From assembly GCF_004320525.1 (NCBI RefSeq), contig NZ_SIHX01000016.1:1-61039 (forward strand): a stretch of DNA of 61,039 nucleotides. The letters run 5' to 3'. Each line of letters begins with the position of its first letter. Position 1 is the first letter of the stretch. The notes under the pieces were generated by a model. It ran no database searches. It was not told the origin of the DNA and was given only the letters and a program-made list of their open reading frames with translations. Positions 1 through 8,900 of this stretch are shown one piece after another. Position numbers and translations under genes: made by a program. The stretch comes from Arthrobacter sp. S39. GTDB taxonomy: Bacteria; Actinomycetota; Actinomycetes; Actinomycetales; Micrococcaceae.

Positions 1-134
1 CCTGCCCGCCCCGGTGACAACACTCTCAAGATCATGACCAACAGAGCGTCTCAATCATGCCGGGACCGGCAGGCCAGCACACCCATATCCTGCAACAGGA
101 ACGGGCTACGAAAAAGGTAACGAGCGTGCCAGGG

Positions 135-1727
135 TTAGCGGCGGCCGCCGAAGCCGCCCCCGCCGCCCGGGCCCTCGGACGCGGTGTACTCGCCGCCCGT
201 CACGGTGCCGACCTCTTTGGCCCCGTCCAGGGAACCTTCGCCGACGCCGGCGCTGACCGTGGCGGTGCCGCCGGTGTAGACCGTGTACACCTCGCCGTCA
301 GTGATCGCGGCCGAGGAGAACACCAGGGACGCGGTGGCCTTGGTGGTTACGAAGGCACTCACCACGTTGCCTGCGGAATCGGCGATCTGCACCACCGTGC
401 CGGCCGGGACAGCCGAGCCGAGCGTGACCTGCACGCCGGACTGAGTCGAGGAGGTGCCCGGGGTGACCACCATGCCCACGCTGCCGGCCGCCGCCACGGT
501 GCCGCCGGTGACGGTCAGTTCGCCGTTGACGTCCAGGGCCCCGTTGCCGGAGTTGGTGGGGCCGTTGACCACCACGGTGCCGCCGGAGATGCTGGCGTTG
601 CCGTTGGAGTCCAGCCCGTCGCCCTGCGCGTTGATGGTCAGCGAGCCGCCGGTGATTTCCACGGTGTAGTCGCCCACAGCCATTTCGCCGCCGCCGCCGC
701 CCATCCCGCCCTGGGCCGAGGTGGACGTGGAGGCCCCGCCTGAGGCGTTCACGCCGTCGTCGTTCGCGGTGACGTTGGCCGTGCCGCCGGACATCACGAT
801 GTGCTGGGCTTCGAGGCCTTCCTCGGACTTTGCCACGGTGGTGACGCCGGCGGCGATGGTGAGGGTGTTGAAGGCTTTGATGCCGTCGTCACCCGCGCTG
901 ACGTTCAGGGTTCCGCCGTTGATGAGGACCCAGCCGCGGCCTTCGTCCTCCTCGTTGTCCGACTTGAAGCCGTCGTCGCCGGCGGTGACCTGGTAGGCAC
1001 CGTCGAGCAGTACCGCGTAGTCCTTGCCCACGATCCCGTCGTCCGTGGCGCCCACGGTGACGTTGCCGGCGGCCAGCACCAGGCCGTCCTTGGAGGAGAT
1101 GCCGTCGTTGAAGTTGCCGTCAACGGCCAGCGAGCCGGTGCCGGCGATGGTGAGATCGGCCTGGGAGTAGAGGGCCGCGTTCGGGGCGTCCTCAGCGGTG
1201 TCCGTGTAGGCGGAGGCGTCGCTCAGGGAGTTGGACGTGCCGTCCTCCAGGAACACGATGGCCTCGTTGGCGCTCTGCACCACAAACGGCGAGCCGGTGG
1301 AGCTGGAGATCTCGGCGCCGTCCAGGATGATGCGCACCACGTCTTCCTCGCCGGCGGCCACTACCACCTGGCCGTCGGACAGCGAACCGCTCAGGCGGTA
1401 GGTGCCGGCCGCGCTGATGGTGACGGTGTCGCCGTCGACCTTTACCGCGTCCGACGACGTGCCGGCGGCTACACTGCTGGCACCGTCCGCCAGGGTCACG
1501 GCTACTTCGGAGGCCGCATCCCAGGTGAGGTCATCGGCGTCGTAGTGCGTGTCAGCGGCGAGGGTGTCCAGGGAGACGGCGGCCTGGGCGGTCCCGGAGG
1601 TGGCGGACGAGTTGGCGGACGTCCCGGTAATGGACGTTCCGGTGCTGGTGCCGGCGGCGGAGCAGCCGGCCAGGCCCACGGCCAGGGCGAGGGCGGTGAC
1701 GGAAAGAGCGGTGCGGAAGCGTTTCAT
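135..1727 (-). CDS. Secreted beta-helix carbohydrate-binding lipoprotein (Cthe_2159-like)
   Basis: 530 residues. The N-terminus is a lipoprotein signal peptide with lipobox LAVGLAGCS, so the protein should be anchored outside the membrane. Residues about 70-420 are a run of parallel beta-helix-like turns with repeated acidic GDDG, NDDG and TDDG motifs. This is the pattern of the carbohydrate-binding domain proteins related to Clostridium thermocellum Cthe_2159, whose acidic loops bind calcium. The C-terminus is a glycine-rich tail (GPGGGGGFGGRR). It is the last gene of a minus-strand run after the VTC-domain and DUF4956 genes, 34 bp after the VTC stop. Binding of an acidic or cellulosic polymer is family knowledge; the actual ligand here is unknown. 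Confidence 0.85.
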   Translation of the reverse strand: MKRFRTALSVTALALAVGLAGCSAAGTSTGTSITGTSANSSATSGTAQAAVSLDTLAADTHYDADDLTWDAASEVAVTLADGASSVAAGTSSDAVKVDGDTVTISAAGTYRLSGSLSDGQVVVAAGEEDVVRIILDGAEISSSTGSPFVVQSANEAIVFLEDGTSNSLSDASAYTDTAEDAPNAALYSQADLTIAGTGSLAVDGNFNDGISSKDGLVLAAGNVTVGATDDGIVGKDYAVLLDGAYQVTAGDDGFKSDNEEDEGRGWVLINGGTLNVSAGDDGIKAFNTLTIAAGVTTVAKSEEGLEAQHIVMSGGTANVTANDDGVNASGGASTSTSAQGGMGGGGGEMAVGDYTVEITGGSLTINAQGDGLDSNGNASISGGTVVVNGPTNSGNGALDVNGELTVTGGTVAAAGSVGMVVTPGTSSTQSGVQVTLGSAVPAGTVVQIADSAGNVVSAFVTTKATASLVFSSAAITDGEVYTVYTGGTATVSAGVGEGSLDGAKEVGTVTGGEYTASEGPGGGGGFGGRR

Positions 1728-1761
1728 GGTGTGTTCCTTCGAAATCTGTGGGGGAGGTGGG

Positions 1762-2550
1762 TCAGGCGGCGGGGCGGAGGTTCATGGTGCGGCGGAGGGT
1801 GCGGTTCCAGCGGTTGGCGGGCAGGTCCGGGCAGAGCGCCGCCATGCCGGTGGCGAACTTGGAGATCCTGGAGGGCCGGACTCCGTTGGCCCAGAGGTGC
1901 CGGTCCAGCGGGCCTGACGCTGAGCCGGACTTGGTTTCGAGGATCACCGCGCCGTCCAGGACCCAGGCGTGTTCGCCGGGGCGCTGCCAGGTGACGTTGG
2001 TGTCGATGGTGGCCCGGCTGCCGGATTCCGGCAGGTAGAGCGTGGTGCGGTGGTAGCGGGTTTCCAGGACCGGCCCGAGGGGTGCGGCGGGCGCTCCGCC
2101 CACCGCCGTCGCAAGGGTTTCGTGGACGTAGTCCAGGCCTTCCGCCGTCAGCCGGGACCGGTCCGAGAGCTCGTAGGGGATACGTTCCTTGACGGTGGCT
2201 TCGCGGGCGCCTTCGGTTTTGACCTCGAGGAAGCTGATGGCGCTGTCCACATACGTCCTGGTGCGGACCTTGTAGCGGCGCCGGCGGCCGTGCGCGGCCA
2301 GGAGGTAGCTGTCCAGCTGCGCGGTGTCGAAGTAGACGGAGTCGTAGGCGAAGCAGCGGGAGCCGTCCATCTCCAGGACCCGGACCTCGGCGTCGAACGT
2401 GGCCAGGAGCTCCTGCGCCAGGTCCTCGGGGACCACGTATTTGCGGTCCACCCGGGTCTGCAGCGCGGCTTCGGCGTTCAGTTCGTCCAGCCCCACGGCC
2501 GGCAGTCCGCTCAGGCTGTTCACGACGCCGGCACCTGCTGGGGCGCTCAT
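1762..2550 (-). CDS. Polyphosphate polymerase (VTC) domain-containing protein
   Basis: 262 residues, a single VTC tunnel domain. The basic and acidic residues that line the VTC active-site tunnel appear in order: TRVDRKYVV (about 31-39), DSVYFDT, RRRRYKVRTRTY, FLEVKTEG, VKERIPY, TRYHRTTLY, ATIDTN and ILETKSGS. The catalytic set therefore looks intact. VTC domains elongate polyphosphate from ATP. The bacterial homologues next to DUF4956 have no settled product. It overlaps the upstream DUF4956 stop by 4 bp (ATGA), so the two are translationally coupled. No membrane segment is seen, so it probably acts at the inner face of the membrane with its DUF4956 partner. Confidence 0.85.
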   Translation of the reverse strand: MSAPAGAGVVNSLSGLPAVGLDELNAEAALQTRVDRKYVVPEDLAQELLATFDAEVRVLEMDGSRCFAYDSVYFDTAQLDSYLLAAHGRRRRYKVRTRTYVDSAISFLEVKTEGAREATVKERIPYELSDRSRLTAEGLDYVHETLATAVGGAPAAPLGPVLETRYHRTTLYLPESGSRATIDTNVTWQRPGEHAWVLDGAVILETKSGSASGPLDRHLWANGVRPSRISKFATGMAALCPDLPANRWNRTLRRTMNLRPAA

Positions 2551-3281
2551 GCCGCACCTGCTGAGGCGTGGACGGGGTCCGAGGCGTGGACGGGGGAGGA
2601 CGACGCCGGTTCGGTTCCGTCGGCACCGGCTGTCACCACAGGTGCGGGTACCGGCGGCAGCGGCCGGGATGACGCGTAAGGTGCCGGTTCTGCGTGCCGG
2701 GGTGCCGCCGTCGGAAGGTAGGTTACGGCGGCGGGGTGGGGGTTGTAGGCGTAGCGGACGTCCACGATCGTTTTGTCGTTGACCAGGTCGAGTTCCTGGA
2801 TGGTGGCGGAGTGGACCTTGCCGTGCAGGACTTCCTCGAGCCGGGCGTACAGTTCGCCGTCCTCGGCCAGGGCCCGGTCCAGGATCACCGTCTGGTGCCG
2901 GTGGGCGGGCAGGACGCGGGGGTGGTCACCGACGAACATCACCAGCAGGATCAGGCCCATCAGCGACGCGGTGAGCCAGATCGGCTCGATGCCGAGGCCG
3001 GCGATGAGGCCGAGTGCCAGGGCCGAGAAGTAGTAGGCCACCTCGTGCTGGGACAGCTCGGTGGAGCGGAGCCGGATGATGGACAGGACACCGAAGAGGC
3101 CAAGTCCCAGGCCGAGTCCGGCGGCGGAGCCGGAAAGTGCGGTGGCCACAGCCAGGACTCCCACGTTCATGCCCAGGTAGGACACCACCAGGTCGCGGCG
3201 GCGGTGGCGGCGCAGGTAGAGGACGAACGTGAGGATGCTGATGGCCGCCAGGTCTGCGGCAATAAAAATAAGGGAAGTCAT
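2547..3281 (-). CDS. DUF4956 membrane protein
   Basis: 244 residues. Four hydrophobic segments occupy about residues 3-22, 31-55, 59-80 and 100-135, followed by a conserved cytosolic part with LFGVLSIIRLRSTELSQHE, typical of DUF4956. The C-terminal 50 residues are proline- and alanine-rich and probably disordered. A GGAG sequence lies 7 bases before the ATG. It is coupled to the VTC-domain gene by a 4-bp overlap, a pairing seen in many bacteria; the membrane protein may carry or guide the polymer made by the VTC domain, but this is inference. Confidence 0.85.
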   Translation of the reverse strand: MTSLIFIAADLAAISILTFVLYLRRHRRRDLVVSYLGMNVGVLAVATALSGSAAGLGLGLGLFGVLSIIRLRSTELSQHEVAYYFSALALGLIAGLGIEPIWLTASLMGLILLVMFVGDHPRVLPAHRHQTVILDRALAEDGELYARLEEVLHGKVHSATIQELDLVNDKTIVDVRYAYNPHPAAVTYLPTAAPRHAEPAPYASSRPLPPVPAPVVTAGADGTEPASSSPVHASDPVHASAGAA

Positions 3282-3865
3282 CGGATTCTCCGGAATCTGT
3301 TGGTGGGCTGTTCCTTACGATCCACGGCCAAACTGTGCAGGTGCTGTGACGGGACCTAGGCAGGAATATGAGTGCCGACTGGATCGTCAAGGCTGCTGGT
3401 TCCAGGGATCATGCAACCGCCGTTCCTTGTGGCACGCGGTGGCAGCGATCGGCTTCATCTAATCCGCCCACGGAGCATACGGCGGCGGAAGCATGGCACC
3501 AGCAGGGCAGGCGAGCGAAGACATGTCGGGTCGAGCCTGGCGGGCAACGGAATTGCCGCCATCGCTGATACGGACGTCGCGTCCTCGATTGCTACGATCG
3601 CCGTGACGGCGCCATAGGACACATGCAGTTCGTTCCGGAGAAGCGGATCCCTTCAACATCGACGATGCCGCCTTCAGCGCCGGTTACTGACAAGACAAGG
3701 GTGCTGCGCCCTCGCGCGGTCCCTCGGTCCGGCGCTGCTGTTTGCAGATGGAGGGCTCAGGCTCCACGCCGTGTTTGCCCTCGCTGCGGTGGTCGCGCTT
3801 GTGAAGGCTTCGAGGAGCCGACGCTCACCCGTAGCCCCGATTGCCCACTGGCTGTGGCGCTGGGG
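3282..3865. other. 584-bp gene-free stretch at the edge of an atypical segment
   Basis: No ORF here has a ribosome binding site, family resemblance or the third-position G/C bias of its neighbours. By eye it is less GC-rich than flanking genes, as is the FN3 gene to its right. It contains the DUF4956 promoter region, but I cannot point to a convincing -35/-10 pair. Confidence 0.4.
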
Positions 3866-5812
3866 TTATTGAGCGCGGAGGGCGACGAGCCACCCGGCCC
3901 ATTCGCGCGCCGAACCGCTGCTCCAGGTCCAGGACTTGCTGCCCGAGGAACCGGCGGCTGCCTGAAGGCCATCGTCAAGCTCAGTGCGCTTACCACCGAG
4001 GTCATACACTTCCGCCATGCCTGACGGGCCAGCGATGACGATAGTGGTATTGCTTGAGTTGATGGCGATTGCGCCGACGAGCATCGCTCCGGCGGTCGTT
4101 GTGGTGACTCCAGCAACCGAGCCCGTGGAGGCAGCGGTGGCAGACGCGGCTACCGAGGCTGTTGTGTCCAACGGCGTTGTGGTGTTCACTCCGGAGTAGC
4201 AGCTGATGCCGCCACCGCTGGCGACCGACCCTGCCGTGGTCCAGGTGTAGCTGGCAGGTTCGGACGCACCCATAACGTGGTAGTAGCCATACAGATGCGG
4301 GTTGGAGATCGACGTAATTGCGGCAAACTGGGTCCAGCCGGTCGGGGCCGCTGAAACGGTCGAGCCGTTGAGCGCCAATGAGGCGACACAGACCTGGCCT
4401 GCCGCGGCCGAAGCGGGCTTGGTAATCGTGTGGCTCGTGGTACTCGTGGTGTTTACCACGGTGCTCATGCCTTGGCGCTGGATGCCGCTTGTTTGAGCAT
4501 TGGTGGTGACGGTGAGACTTGTCGACGGGTTTGAGAGGTTCGTGGCGGCGTCGTAAGCCCTGACCGTGTATGTGTATGCCGTGGCGGGCGATAGGCCGGA
4601 GTCGGTATAGGTGCGGCCCGGTTGATCGGCAATTTGTGTGCCGTTGCGGTAAACCCTGTAGCCGGTGACGCCGACATGATCGGTAGAGGCATCCCAGGCC
4701 AGGGCAACCGTGTTCACGGTGCGCGATGTTGAGGCCAGGTTGGCTGGGGTGCTCGGGGCGTTGGTGTCGGCGCCGGCGCCGGCGCCGTTGTCGACGTCAA
4801 ATTTCACGATCAGGACGCCCGAGCTGGTGGAGTTACGGCCGTACTGGTCGTTGCATTCGGCGCGCAGGAACAGCGTGTGCCTGCCATTGGTCAGCTGCCT
4901 GGTGTCGATACCGATCGGGGCATCGTACTCTCCGCTCGCCTGACGGATGATTGTACCGGGAATGTTGTTATGGAAATCTGGGTCGATGCGGACTTCATGG
5001 GCCGTGACGGGCGGGTCGCCGGCATCGCCGTGCCAAACCATCTTGACGGCGGGTGACCATGTGCCGCTGATGGGAGTATCAGGAACTGGAACGGTCATGA
5101 GGTCGGCTTCACAGTAGCCGCCTACCGCCAGATCGTTGCCTGGCGCTGAATACCATCCCTTACCACGCAAGTAGGGATCGCGGGAGATGTCCTTGACAGT
5201 GCGGGTGGGCGAGAGGTCGACGTAGTACTGAAAATTGAGGCTGGCGGTCATGCGGGCGGTGCTTGTCGTCCCGTTGGCAGCAGGGTCTTTGACATCAGAG
5301 AAGAAGCGCAGGCGCGTTTCCTTGAGACCATCGGTCGTGAAAATGGCTGGGTCGACCGTAACCTGGCCCCAACGGGTGCATGTCCCTGGAGTGGAACACG
5401 TCCAGCCTGTTTGGTAGAGCTTGGACTGCGTCTTCTCGATCGAGCTATCTTTCATGACAACCGACACGTATGGCGTGGAGGTACTGCCGGTATTGACCTT
5501 TTGGAGGCCGGGATCATGTAAAACCATGCGGATGTCGAGCCTAAATGGTCCGGTCATGGTTTCACGTTCGGGGATACACGCCCCCACGTGGATATGACCG
5601 TGGTCCGTACCGGCAGGAGTCGCGCCCTCGGTGGGCAACCACCAGGACTGGGAATCAACGAAGTGACGCTTTTCGGGATAACCGTCGCAGGTGACGGGGC
5701 TGGGGGTATCGGCCACGGCTGGAGCGGGGGCGCCGAGTGCGGTGCTAGCCACGAGGAGTATGGCTAATACTGTGCGCGCGGGTCGTTTGATATACATCGA
5801 TCTCATATGCAT
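3866..5812 (-). CDS. Secreted fibronectin type III domain protein
   Basis: 648 residues from the first ATG; the true start may be the ATG six codons in (MYIKRPART). A Sec signal peptide ends near APAPAVADT. Residues about 30-340 are an all-beta region of no family I recognise, with several cysteines. A clear FN3 domain lies at about 350-440 (SVALAWDAST-type core, YRVYRNGTQI, YTYTVRAYDAATNLS). The last 200 residues are a Thr/Ser/Ala-rich beta region ending in WAGWLVALRAQ, a pattern seen at the ends of extracellular proteins. It probably acts outside the cell as an adhesin or polymer-binding protein. Codon use is less GC-biased than neighbouring genes, and it interrupts the envelope cluster, suggesting acquisition. 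Confidence 0.75.
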   Translation of the reverse strand: MHMRSMYIKRPARTVLAILLVASTALGAPAPAVADTPSPVTCDGYPEKRHFVDSQSWWLPTEGATPAGTDHGHIHVGACIPERETMTGPFRLDIRMVLHDPGLQKVNTGSTSTPYVSVVMKDSSIEKTQSKLYQTGWTCSTPGTCTRWGQVTVDPAIFTTDGLKETRLRFFSDVKDPAANGTTSTARMTASLNFQYYVDLSPTRTVKDISRDPYLRGKGWYSAPGNDLAVGGYCEADLMTVPVPDTPISGTWSPAVKMVWHGDAGDPPVTAHEVRIDPDFHNNIPGTIIRQASGEYDAPIGIDTRQLTNGRHTLFLRAECNDQYGRNSTSSGVLIVKFDVDNGAGAGADTNAPSTPANLASTSRTVNTVALAWDASTDHVGVTGYRVYRNGTQIADQPGRTYTDSGLSPATAYTYTVRAYDAATNLSNPSTSLTVTTNAQTSGIQRQGMSTVVNTTSTTSHTITKPASAAAGQVCVASLALNGSTVSAAPTGWTQFAAITSISNPHLYGYYHVMGASEPASYTWTTAGSVASGGGISCYSGVNTTTPLDTTASVAASATAASTGSVAGVTTTTAGAMLVGAIAINSSNTTIVIAGPSGMAEVYDLGGKRTELDDGLQAAAGSSGSKSWTWSSGSAREWAGWLVALRAQ

Positions 5813-6027
5813 AACTGACTCCGTTGGATAATTTTTCCCGTGGCGGTCCCGGCCCTACGAGGGTCCGCAATTGTCATTCCATCAGTATCAAGGGGCAGAC
5901 TGACCTTTACGCCGAGGCTTTGGCGTCGCGTGGCCGTGTCTGTGACAGCCAGGCCTCCATGTCCCTGGGGTGGTGGAACTAAGAGTGAAGCCACAGGAAG
6001 TTTTGCCGGGTTTCCAGGCTGGGGCAT

Positions 6028-7131
6028 TCAGGTCATTTGACGCCATCGGAGACATCCGCTGCGTCCGAGGTCCAGAGTCTGACACTCTGCACTCCCGTGC
6101 ACCGCTTTGCCCGTGCGCCGGGAAAAGAGAAACCGCTGCTGCACCACGTAACTGACGGCCAGAAGGGTAATTTCCGCAAGGATTTTCGCCGGCAGGGCCG
6201 CCACGGAAAGGGCGTCCAGGGCATAGAGCAGGCCGTAGTTGGCGGCCAGCAGGACGATCACCAGGCTGAAGTAGCGCAGGCCGGCAGCGGCGGCGGGCCG
6301 GTCCCGGCCGTGTTCGAACACGACGCGCCGGTTGACGAGGAAGTTCACCGCCGAACTCACGGCCCGGGCGCCCACTACGGCAACCAGCAGCGAGTCGGTG
6401 ACCAGGGTCAGCAGCAGGAACACCACGGTGTCCACGAGGAACGCCGTGAAGGACGAGGCGAGGAACTTCAGCAGCGGGGCATAGATCCGCACGGAGTCCG
6501 CCAGCGGCCGGAAGTGCGACCCCGAGTTGTGGTCCAGGTAGACAGTGGCGATGTCCACGGTCGAGATGGCGTAGCCGGCCTGTTTGGCTTCCAGCAGCAG
6601 GTTCAGTTCGTACTCGTACCGCTCGCCGCGGACAGAGCGCAGCCACGGGAGCATGGCTGCCGGGTAGCCGCGGAGGCCCGTCTGGGTGTCGGAAATGCGC
6701 TCGCCGGTGGCCAGGGTGAACAGCAGCCGGGTGGCGGTGTTGCCGAATTTGCTGCGGGCGGGGACGTTGCCGGTGAAGTTCCGGGTTCCCAGCACCATGG
6801 CCGGCGAGCCGGCCTGCACCGCCGCCGCGACGCGAAGGATGTCCACGATGGTGTGCTGGCCGTCGCTGTCCGCACAGACAACGTTGCGGCCCGGCAGATG
6901 GTCCGCGATGAACCCGAACCCGGTCTTCAGCGCGAAGCCTTTTCCCCGGTTGCGGGCGTACCCGATGACGTGGCACCCGAGTGCCTTGACGCCGTCGAAC
7001 ACGTCCTTGTAGGCGGGGCCGCTGCCGTCATCAACCACCACCACCGTGGCCCACGGCTCGGCATCGCGGATGGATCGGATCAGGGCGGGCAGCTGCTGGT
7101 CCGGCTCGTAGGCCGGGATCAGGATGATCAT
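6028..7131 (-). CDS. Bifunctional GT2 glycosyltransferase / GtrA family protein
   Basis: 367 residues. Residues 1-220 are a GT-A glycosyltransferase of the polyprenyl-phosphate sugar synthase type: IPAYEPDQQL, VVVDDGSG, ARNRGKGFALKTG, ADSDGQHT and DTQTGLRGY. Residues about 225-340 are a GtrA domain with four membrane helices (FLASSFTAFLVDTVVFLLL, AVNFLVNRRVVFE, AEITLLAVSYVVQQRFLF). Such fusions make and flip an undecaprenyl-phosphate-linked sugar for envelope decoration. The last 25 or so residues after FLFSRRTG look unlike a GtrA tail, as if the original stop had been lost next to the foreign-looking segment. It follows the phosphodiester glycosidase gene by 8 bp. Confidence 0.88.
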   Translation of the reverse strand: MIILIPAYEPDQQLPALIRSIRDAEPWATVVVVDDGSGPAYKDVFDGVKALGCHVIGYARNRGKGFALKTGFGFIADHLPGRNVVCADSDGQHTIVDILRVAAAVQAGSPAMVLGTRNFTGNVPARSKFGNTATRLLFTLATGERISDTQTGLRGYPAAMLPWLRSVRGERYEYELNLLLEAKQAGYAISTVDIATVYLDHNSGSHFRPLADSVRIYAPLLKFLASSFTAFLVDTVVFLLLTLVTDSLLVAVVGARAVSSAVNFLVNRRVVFEHGRDRPAAAAGLRYFSLVIVLLAANYGLLYALDALSVAALPAKILAEITLLAVSYVVQQRFLFSRRTGKAVHGSAECQTLDLGRSGCLRWRQMT

Positions 7132-7139
7132 GGCCGGCC

Positions 7140-8117
7140 CTACTCCGCGATGTAGAGGATGTCGGAGGTGCCGCGTTCTTTGTTCTCACCCAGCGGGTTG
7201 TTGACCAGTCCGCCGTTGAAGTACATGGTGGAGGATCCGCCGCCGTCGATGTTGTACGCGGTGGTGGCGCCGAGGCCCTGCATGATTTCCGCCAGCCCGG
7301 TCATGGTGACGCCGGCGCTGTAGCCGGGGCTGCGGCCGTCCACCACCACAAACACCAGGTGGTTTTCGTCGATGATCCCGACGGCGGTGCGCGGCTGTTC
7401 GCCCTGGATGGAGTGGTTGCCGAAGTTGGTGTCCACCTCCACGTCCTCGATGCCATCGGCCACCTCGCCGTTGTCCAGGAGGGACGGGCCGAACGAGAGG
7501 GTATTCCAGACGCCGTCGGCCAAGAGCTGCTCAGCGGTGGTGGTGGTTTCGTCGTAGACCTTCACGGTGCCGTCGCGGTAGAAGGCCAGGCCCTGGCGGG
7601 CGCCTTCGTCGCGGAACACCACGCCGTTGCGGATCACGATGCCGGTGTCGCGGAAGCCGTAATAGTCGCCGTTGATGGCGAAGACGGCGTTGTTGGCCTC
7701 TGCGATGGCGGACGTGGTTTCGGTGATGTTCTCGCCGAAGCTGTTGTTGGCGAAGGCGGACTGGAGGGTGGTGGCGTCGTCGAGGACGACGTCGGCGACG
7801 TAGTAGGTGACGGTGCTGTCGCCGCTGCCGGTGGTCACCGTGGAGATGCTGATGTTCGAGCTGTCCGAGACGTACGAGGTGTCGGTGGTGACGGCCGTGG
7901 TGGAATCCGAGGTGGTGTCCGCCGTCGTGCTTTGGCTGGTCCCCGATTGGCTGGCCTGGTAGGCGGAGACATCCGAGATCTCCACGTGCTGGATCACAAA
8001 GCGGTCCAGGGCCCAGGCCGTGGCACCTCCTGCCGAAAGCGTAAAGGCCACGGCCCCGGCGAGGACGGCGCGCCGGACCCGGCTGCCCTTGCGTTGTGTG
8101 TTCTTGAGAGGAGTCAT
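7140..8117 (-). CDS. Phosphodiester glycosidase (NAGPA domain) family protein, exported
   Basis: 325 residues. Residues 1-33 contain one hydrophobic segment after basic residues (signal anchor or signal peptide). A Ser/Thr/Asp-rich linker follows to about residue 90. The rest is a phosphodiester glycosidase domain: NAVFAINGDYYGF, RTAVGIIDENHLVFVVVDGRSPGYSAGVT and TTAYNIDGGGSSTMYFNGG are hallmark motifs. The family removes sugars from phosphodiester linkages, as human uncovering enzyme does for GlcNAc-1-P. In this setting it could trim or remodel a phosphate-linked envelope glycan. It is the first gene of the minus-strand cluster. Confidence 0.88.
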   Translation of the reverse strand: MTPLKNTQRKGSRVRRAVLAGAVAFTLSAGGATAWALDRFVIQHVEISDVSAYQASQSGTSQSTTADTTSDSTTAVTTDTSYVSDSSNISISTVTTGSGDSTVTYYVADVVLDDATTLQSAFANNSFGENITETTSAIAEANNAVFAINGDYYGFRDTGIVIRNGVVFRDEGARQGLAFYRDGTVKVYDETTTTAEQLLADGVWNTLSFGPSLLDNGEVADGIEDVEVDTNFGNHSIQGEQPRTAVGIIDENHLVFVVVDGRSPGYSAGVTMTGLAEIMQGLGATTAYNIDGGGSSTMYFNGGLVNNPLGENKERGTSDILYIAE

Positions 8118-8201
8118 GCATCATTTCTAGGCAGCCAAGCTATCGCTTCGATTTGCCGAGGATGTGCTGAGCCTGTGAAAGGGTGTGGCCCGGGCAGCGC
8201 A

Positions 8202-8233
8202 ATGGCCGGCCCAACCGTGGTTGAGCCGGCCAT
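8202..8233 (-). terminator. Stem-loop after the RraA-like gene
   Basis: Nested inverted repeat: ATGGCCGGC pairs with GCCGGCCAT, and inside it CAACC pairs with GGTTG around a GT loop. It lies just past the RraA stop and is the likely end of the tct operon. No U-run follows. Confidence 0.5.
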
Positions 8234-8259
8234 GCGTTATCCAAAATGGTGTCAGCGGG

Positions 8260-8898
8260 TCAGACGGAGGCGCCCTCGAACGCGATGCGCTTGGCCGCTT
8301 CCTTCGCCTCGATCTTTTCCGCCTCTGCCAGGACCTGTTCCGCTTCGTCGCGCCGGACCACCACAACGCCGTCGGCGTCCGCCACCACGATGTCGCCCGG
8401 GGCAACCACGACGCCGTCAATCGCCACCGGGAGCTGCAGCCGGCCGGGGCCGAACTTGTAGGGTCCGGCAGGGGTGACCGAGCGGGCGAAGACCGGCAGT
8501 CCGCAGTCCGCCAGGGCATCGGCGTCGCGGACGGCGCCGTCGATCACAAAGCCGGCCAGGCCCATGTTCTTGGCGCGGAGGCCGATCATGTCGCCTATCA
8601 GGGCACGGGACTGGTCCCCGCCGCCGTTGACCACGATCACGTCGCCCGGCTGGGCTTCGTCGAGCGCCTTGTGGATGTAGAGGTTGTCGCCCGGACGGGT
8701 CCACACCGTGTAGGCAGGTCCGGCCAGCTTGGCCCCCGGCCAGGATGGCGACAGGGCCGATGCCACGCCGATGCGTTCCTGCGCGTCGCCGAGATTCGCT
8801 GCCGGGATGGCCGCCAGGCGGCGCACCAGCTCAGCTGTGGAGAGGGAAGAAGTGTGTTCTGCCTGCATCGTGTCGCCGGCCTTTCCGATGGTGTCCAT
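8260..8898 (-). CDS. RraA family protein, probable class II 4-hydroxy-4-methyl-2-oxoglutarate type aldolase
   Basis: 212 residues from the ATG at 8898, which sits 2 bp after the TctC stop; a longer upstream reading would overlap TctC. The RraA fold signature is present: VNGGGDQSRALIGDMIGLRAK and FVIDGAVRD, with the Gly-N(about 20)-Arg-Asp arrangement that binds metal and pyruvate-type substrates in HMG/CHA aldolases. The C-terminus has GDIVVADADGVVVV. Co-transcription with a tricarboxylate transporter suggests it cleaves the imported oxo-acid or acts on a downstream product. The precise substrate cannot be read from sequence. Confidence 0.85.
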   Translation of the reverse strand: MDTIGKAGDTMQAEHTSSLSTAELVRRLAAIPAANLGDAQERIGVASALSPSWPGAKLAGPAYTVWTRPGDNLYIHKALDEAQPGDVIVVNGGGDQSRALIGDMIGLRAKNMGLAGFVIDGAVRDADALADCGLPVFARSVTPAGPYKFGPGRLQLPVAIDGVVVAPGDIVVADADGVVVVRRDEAEQVLAEAEKIEAKEAAKRIAFEGASV

Positions 8899-8900
8899 GG

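Noticed and set aside
1..134. Possible gene at the left edge
   Set aside because: No frame with RBS or family; it is the region after the lipoprotein gene and holds nothing I can name.
3459..3865. Short frames on both strands in the spacer next to DUF4956
   Set aside because: None has an RBS, coherent composition or family; treated as non-coding.
5803..6027. 74-codon frame between the FN3 and GtrA genes
   Set aside because: No RBS or family; composition matches the atypical spacer, and it overlaps the FN3 start.
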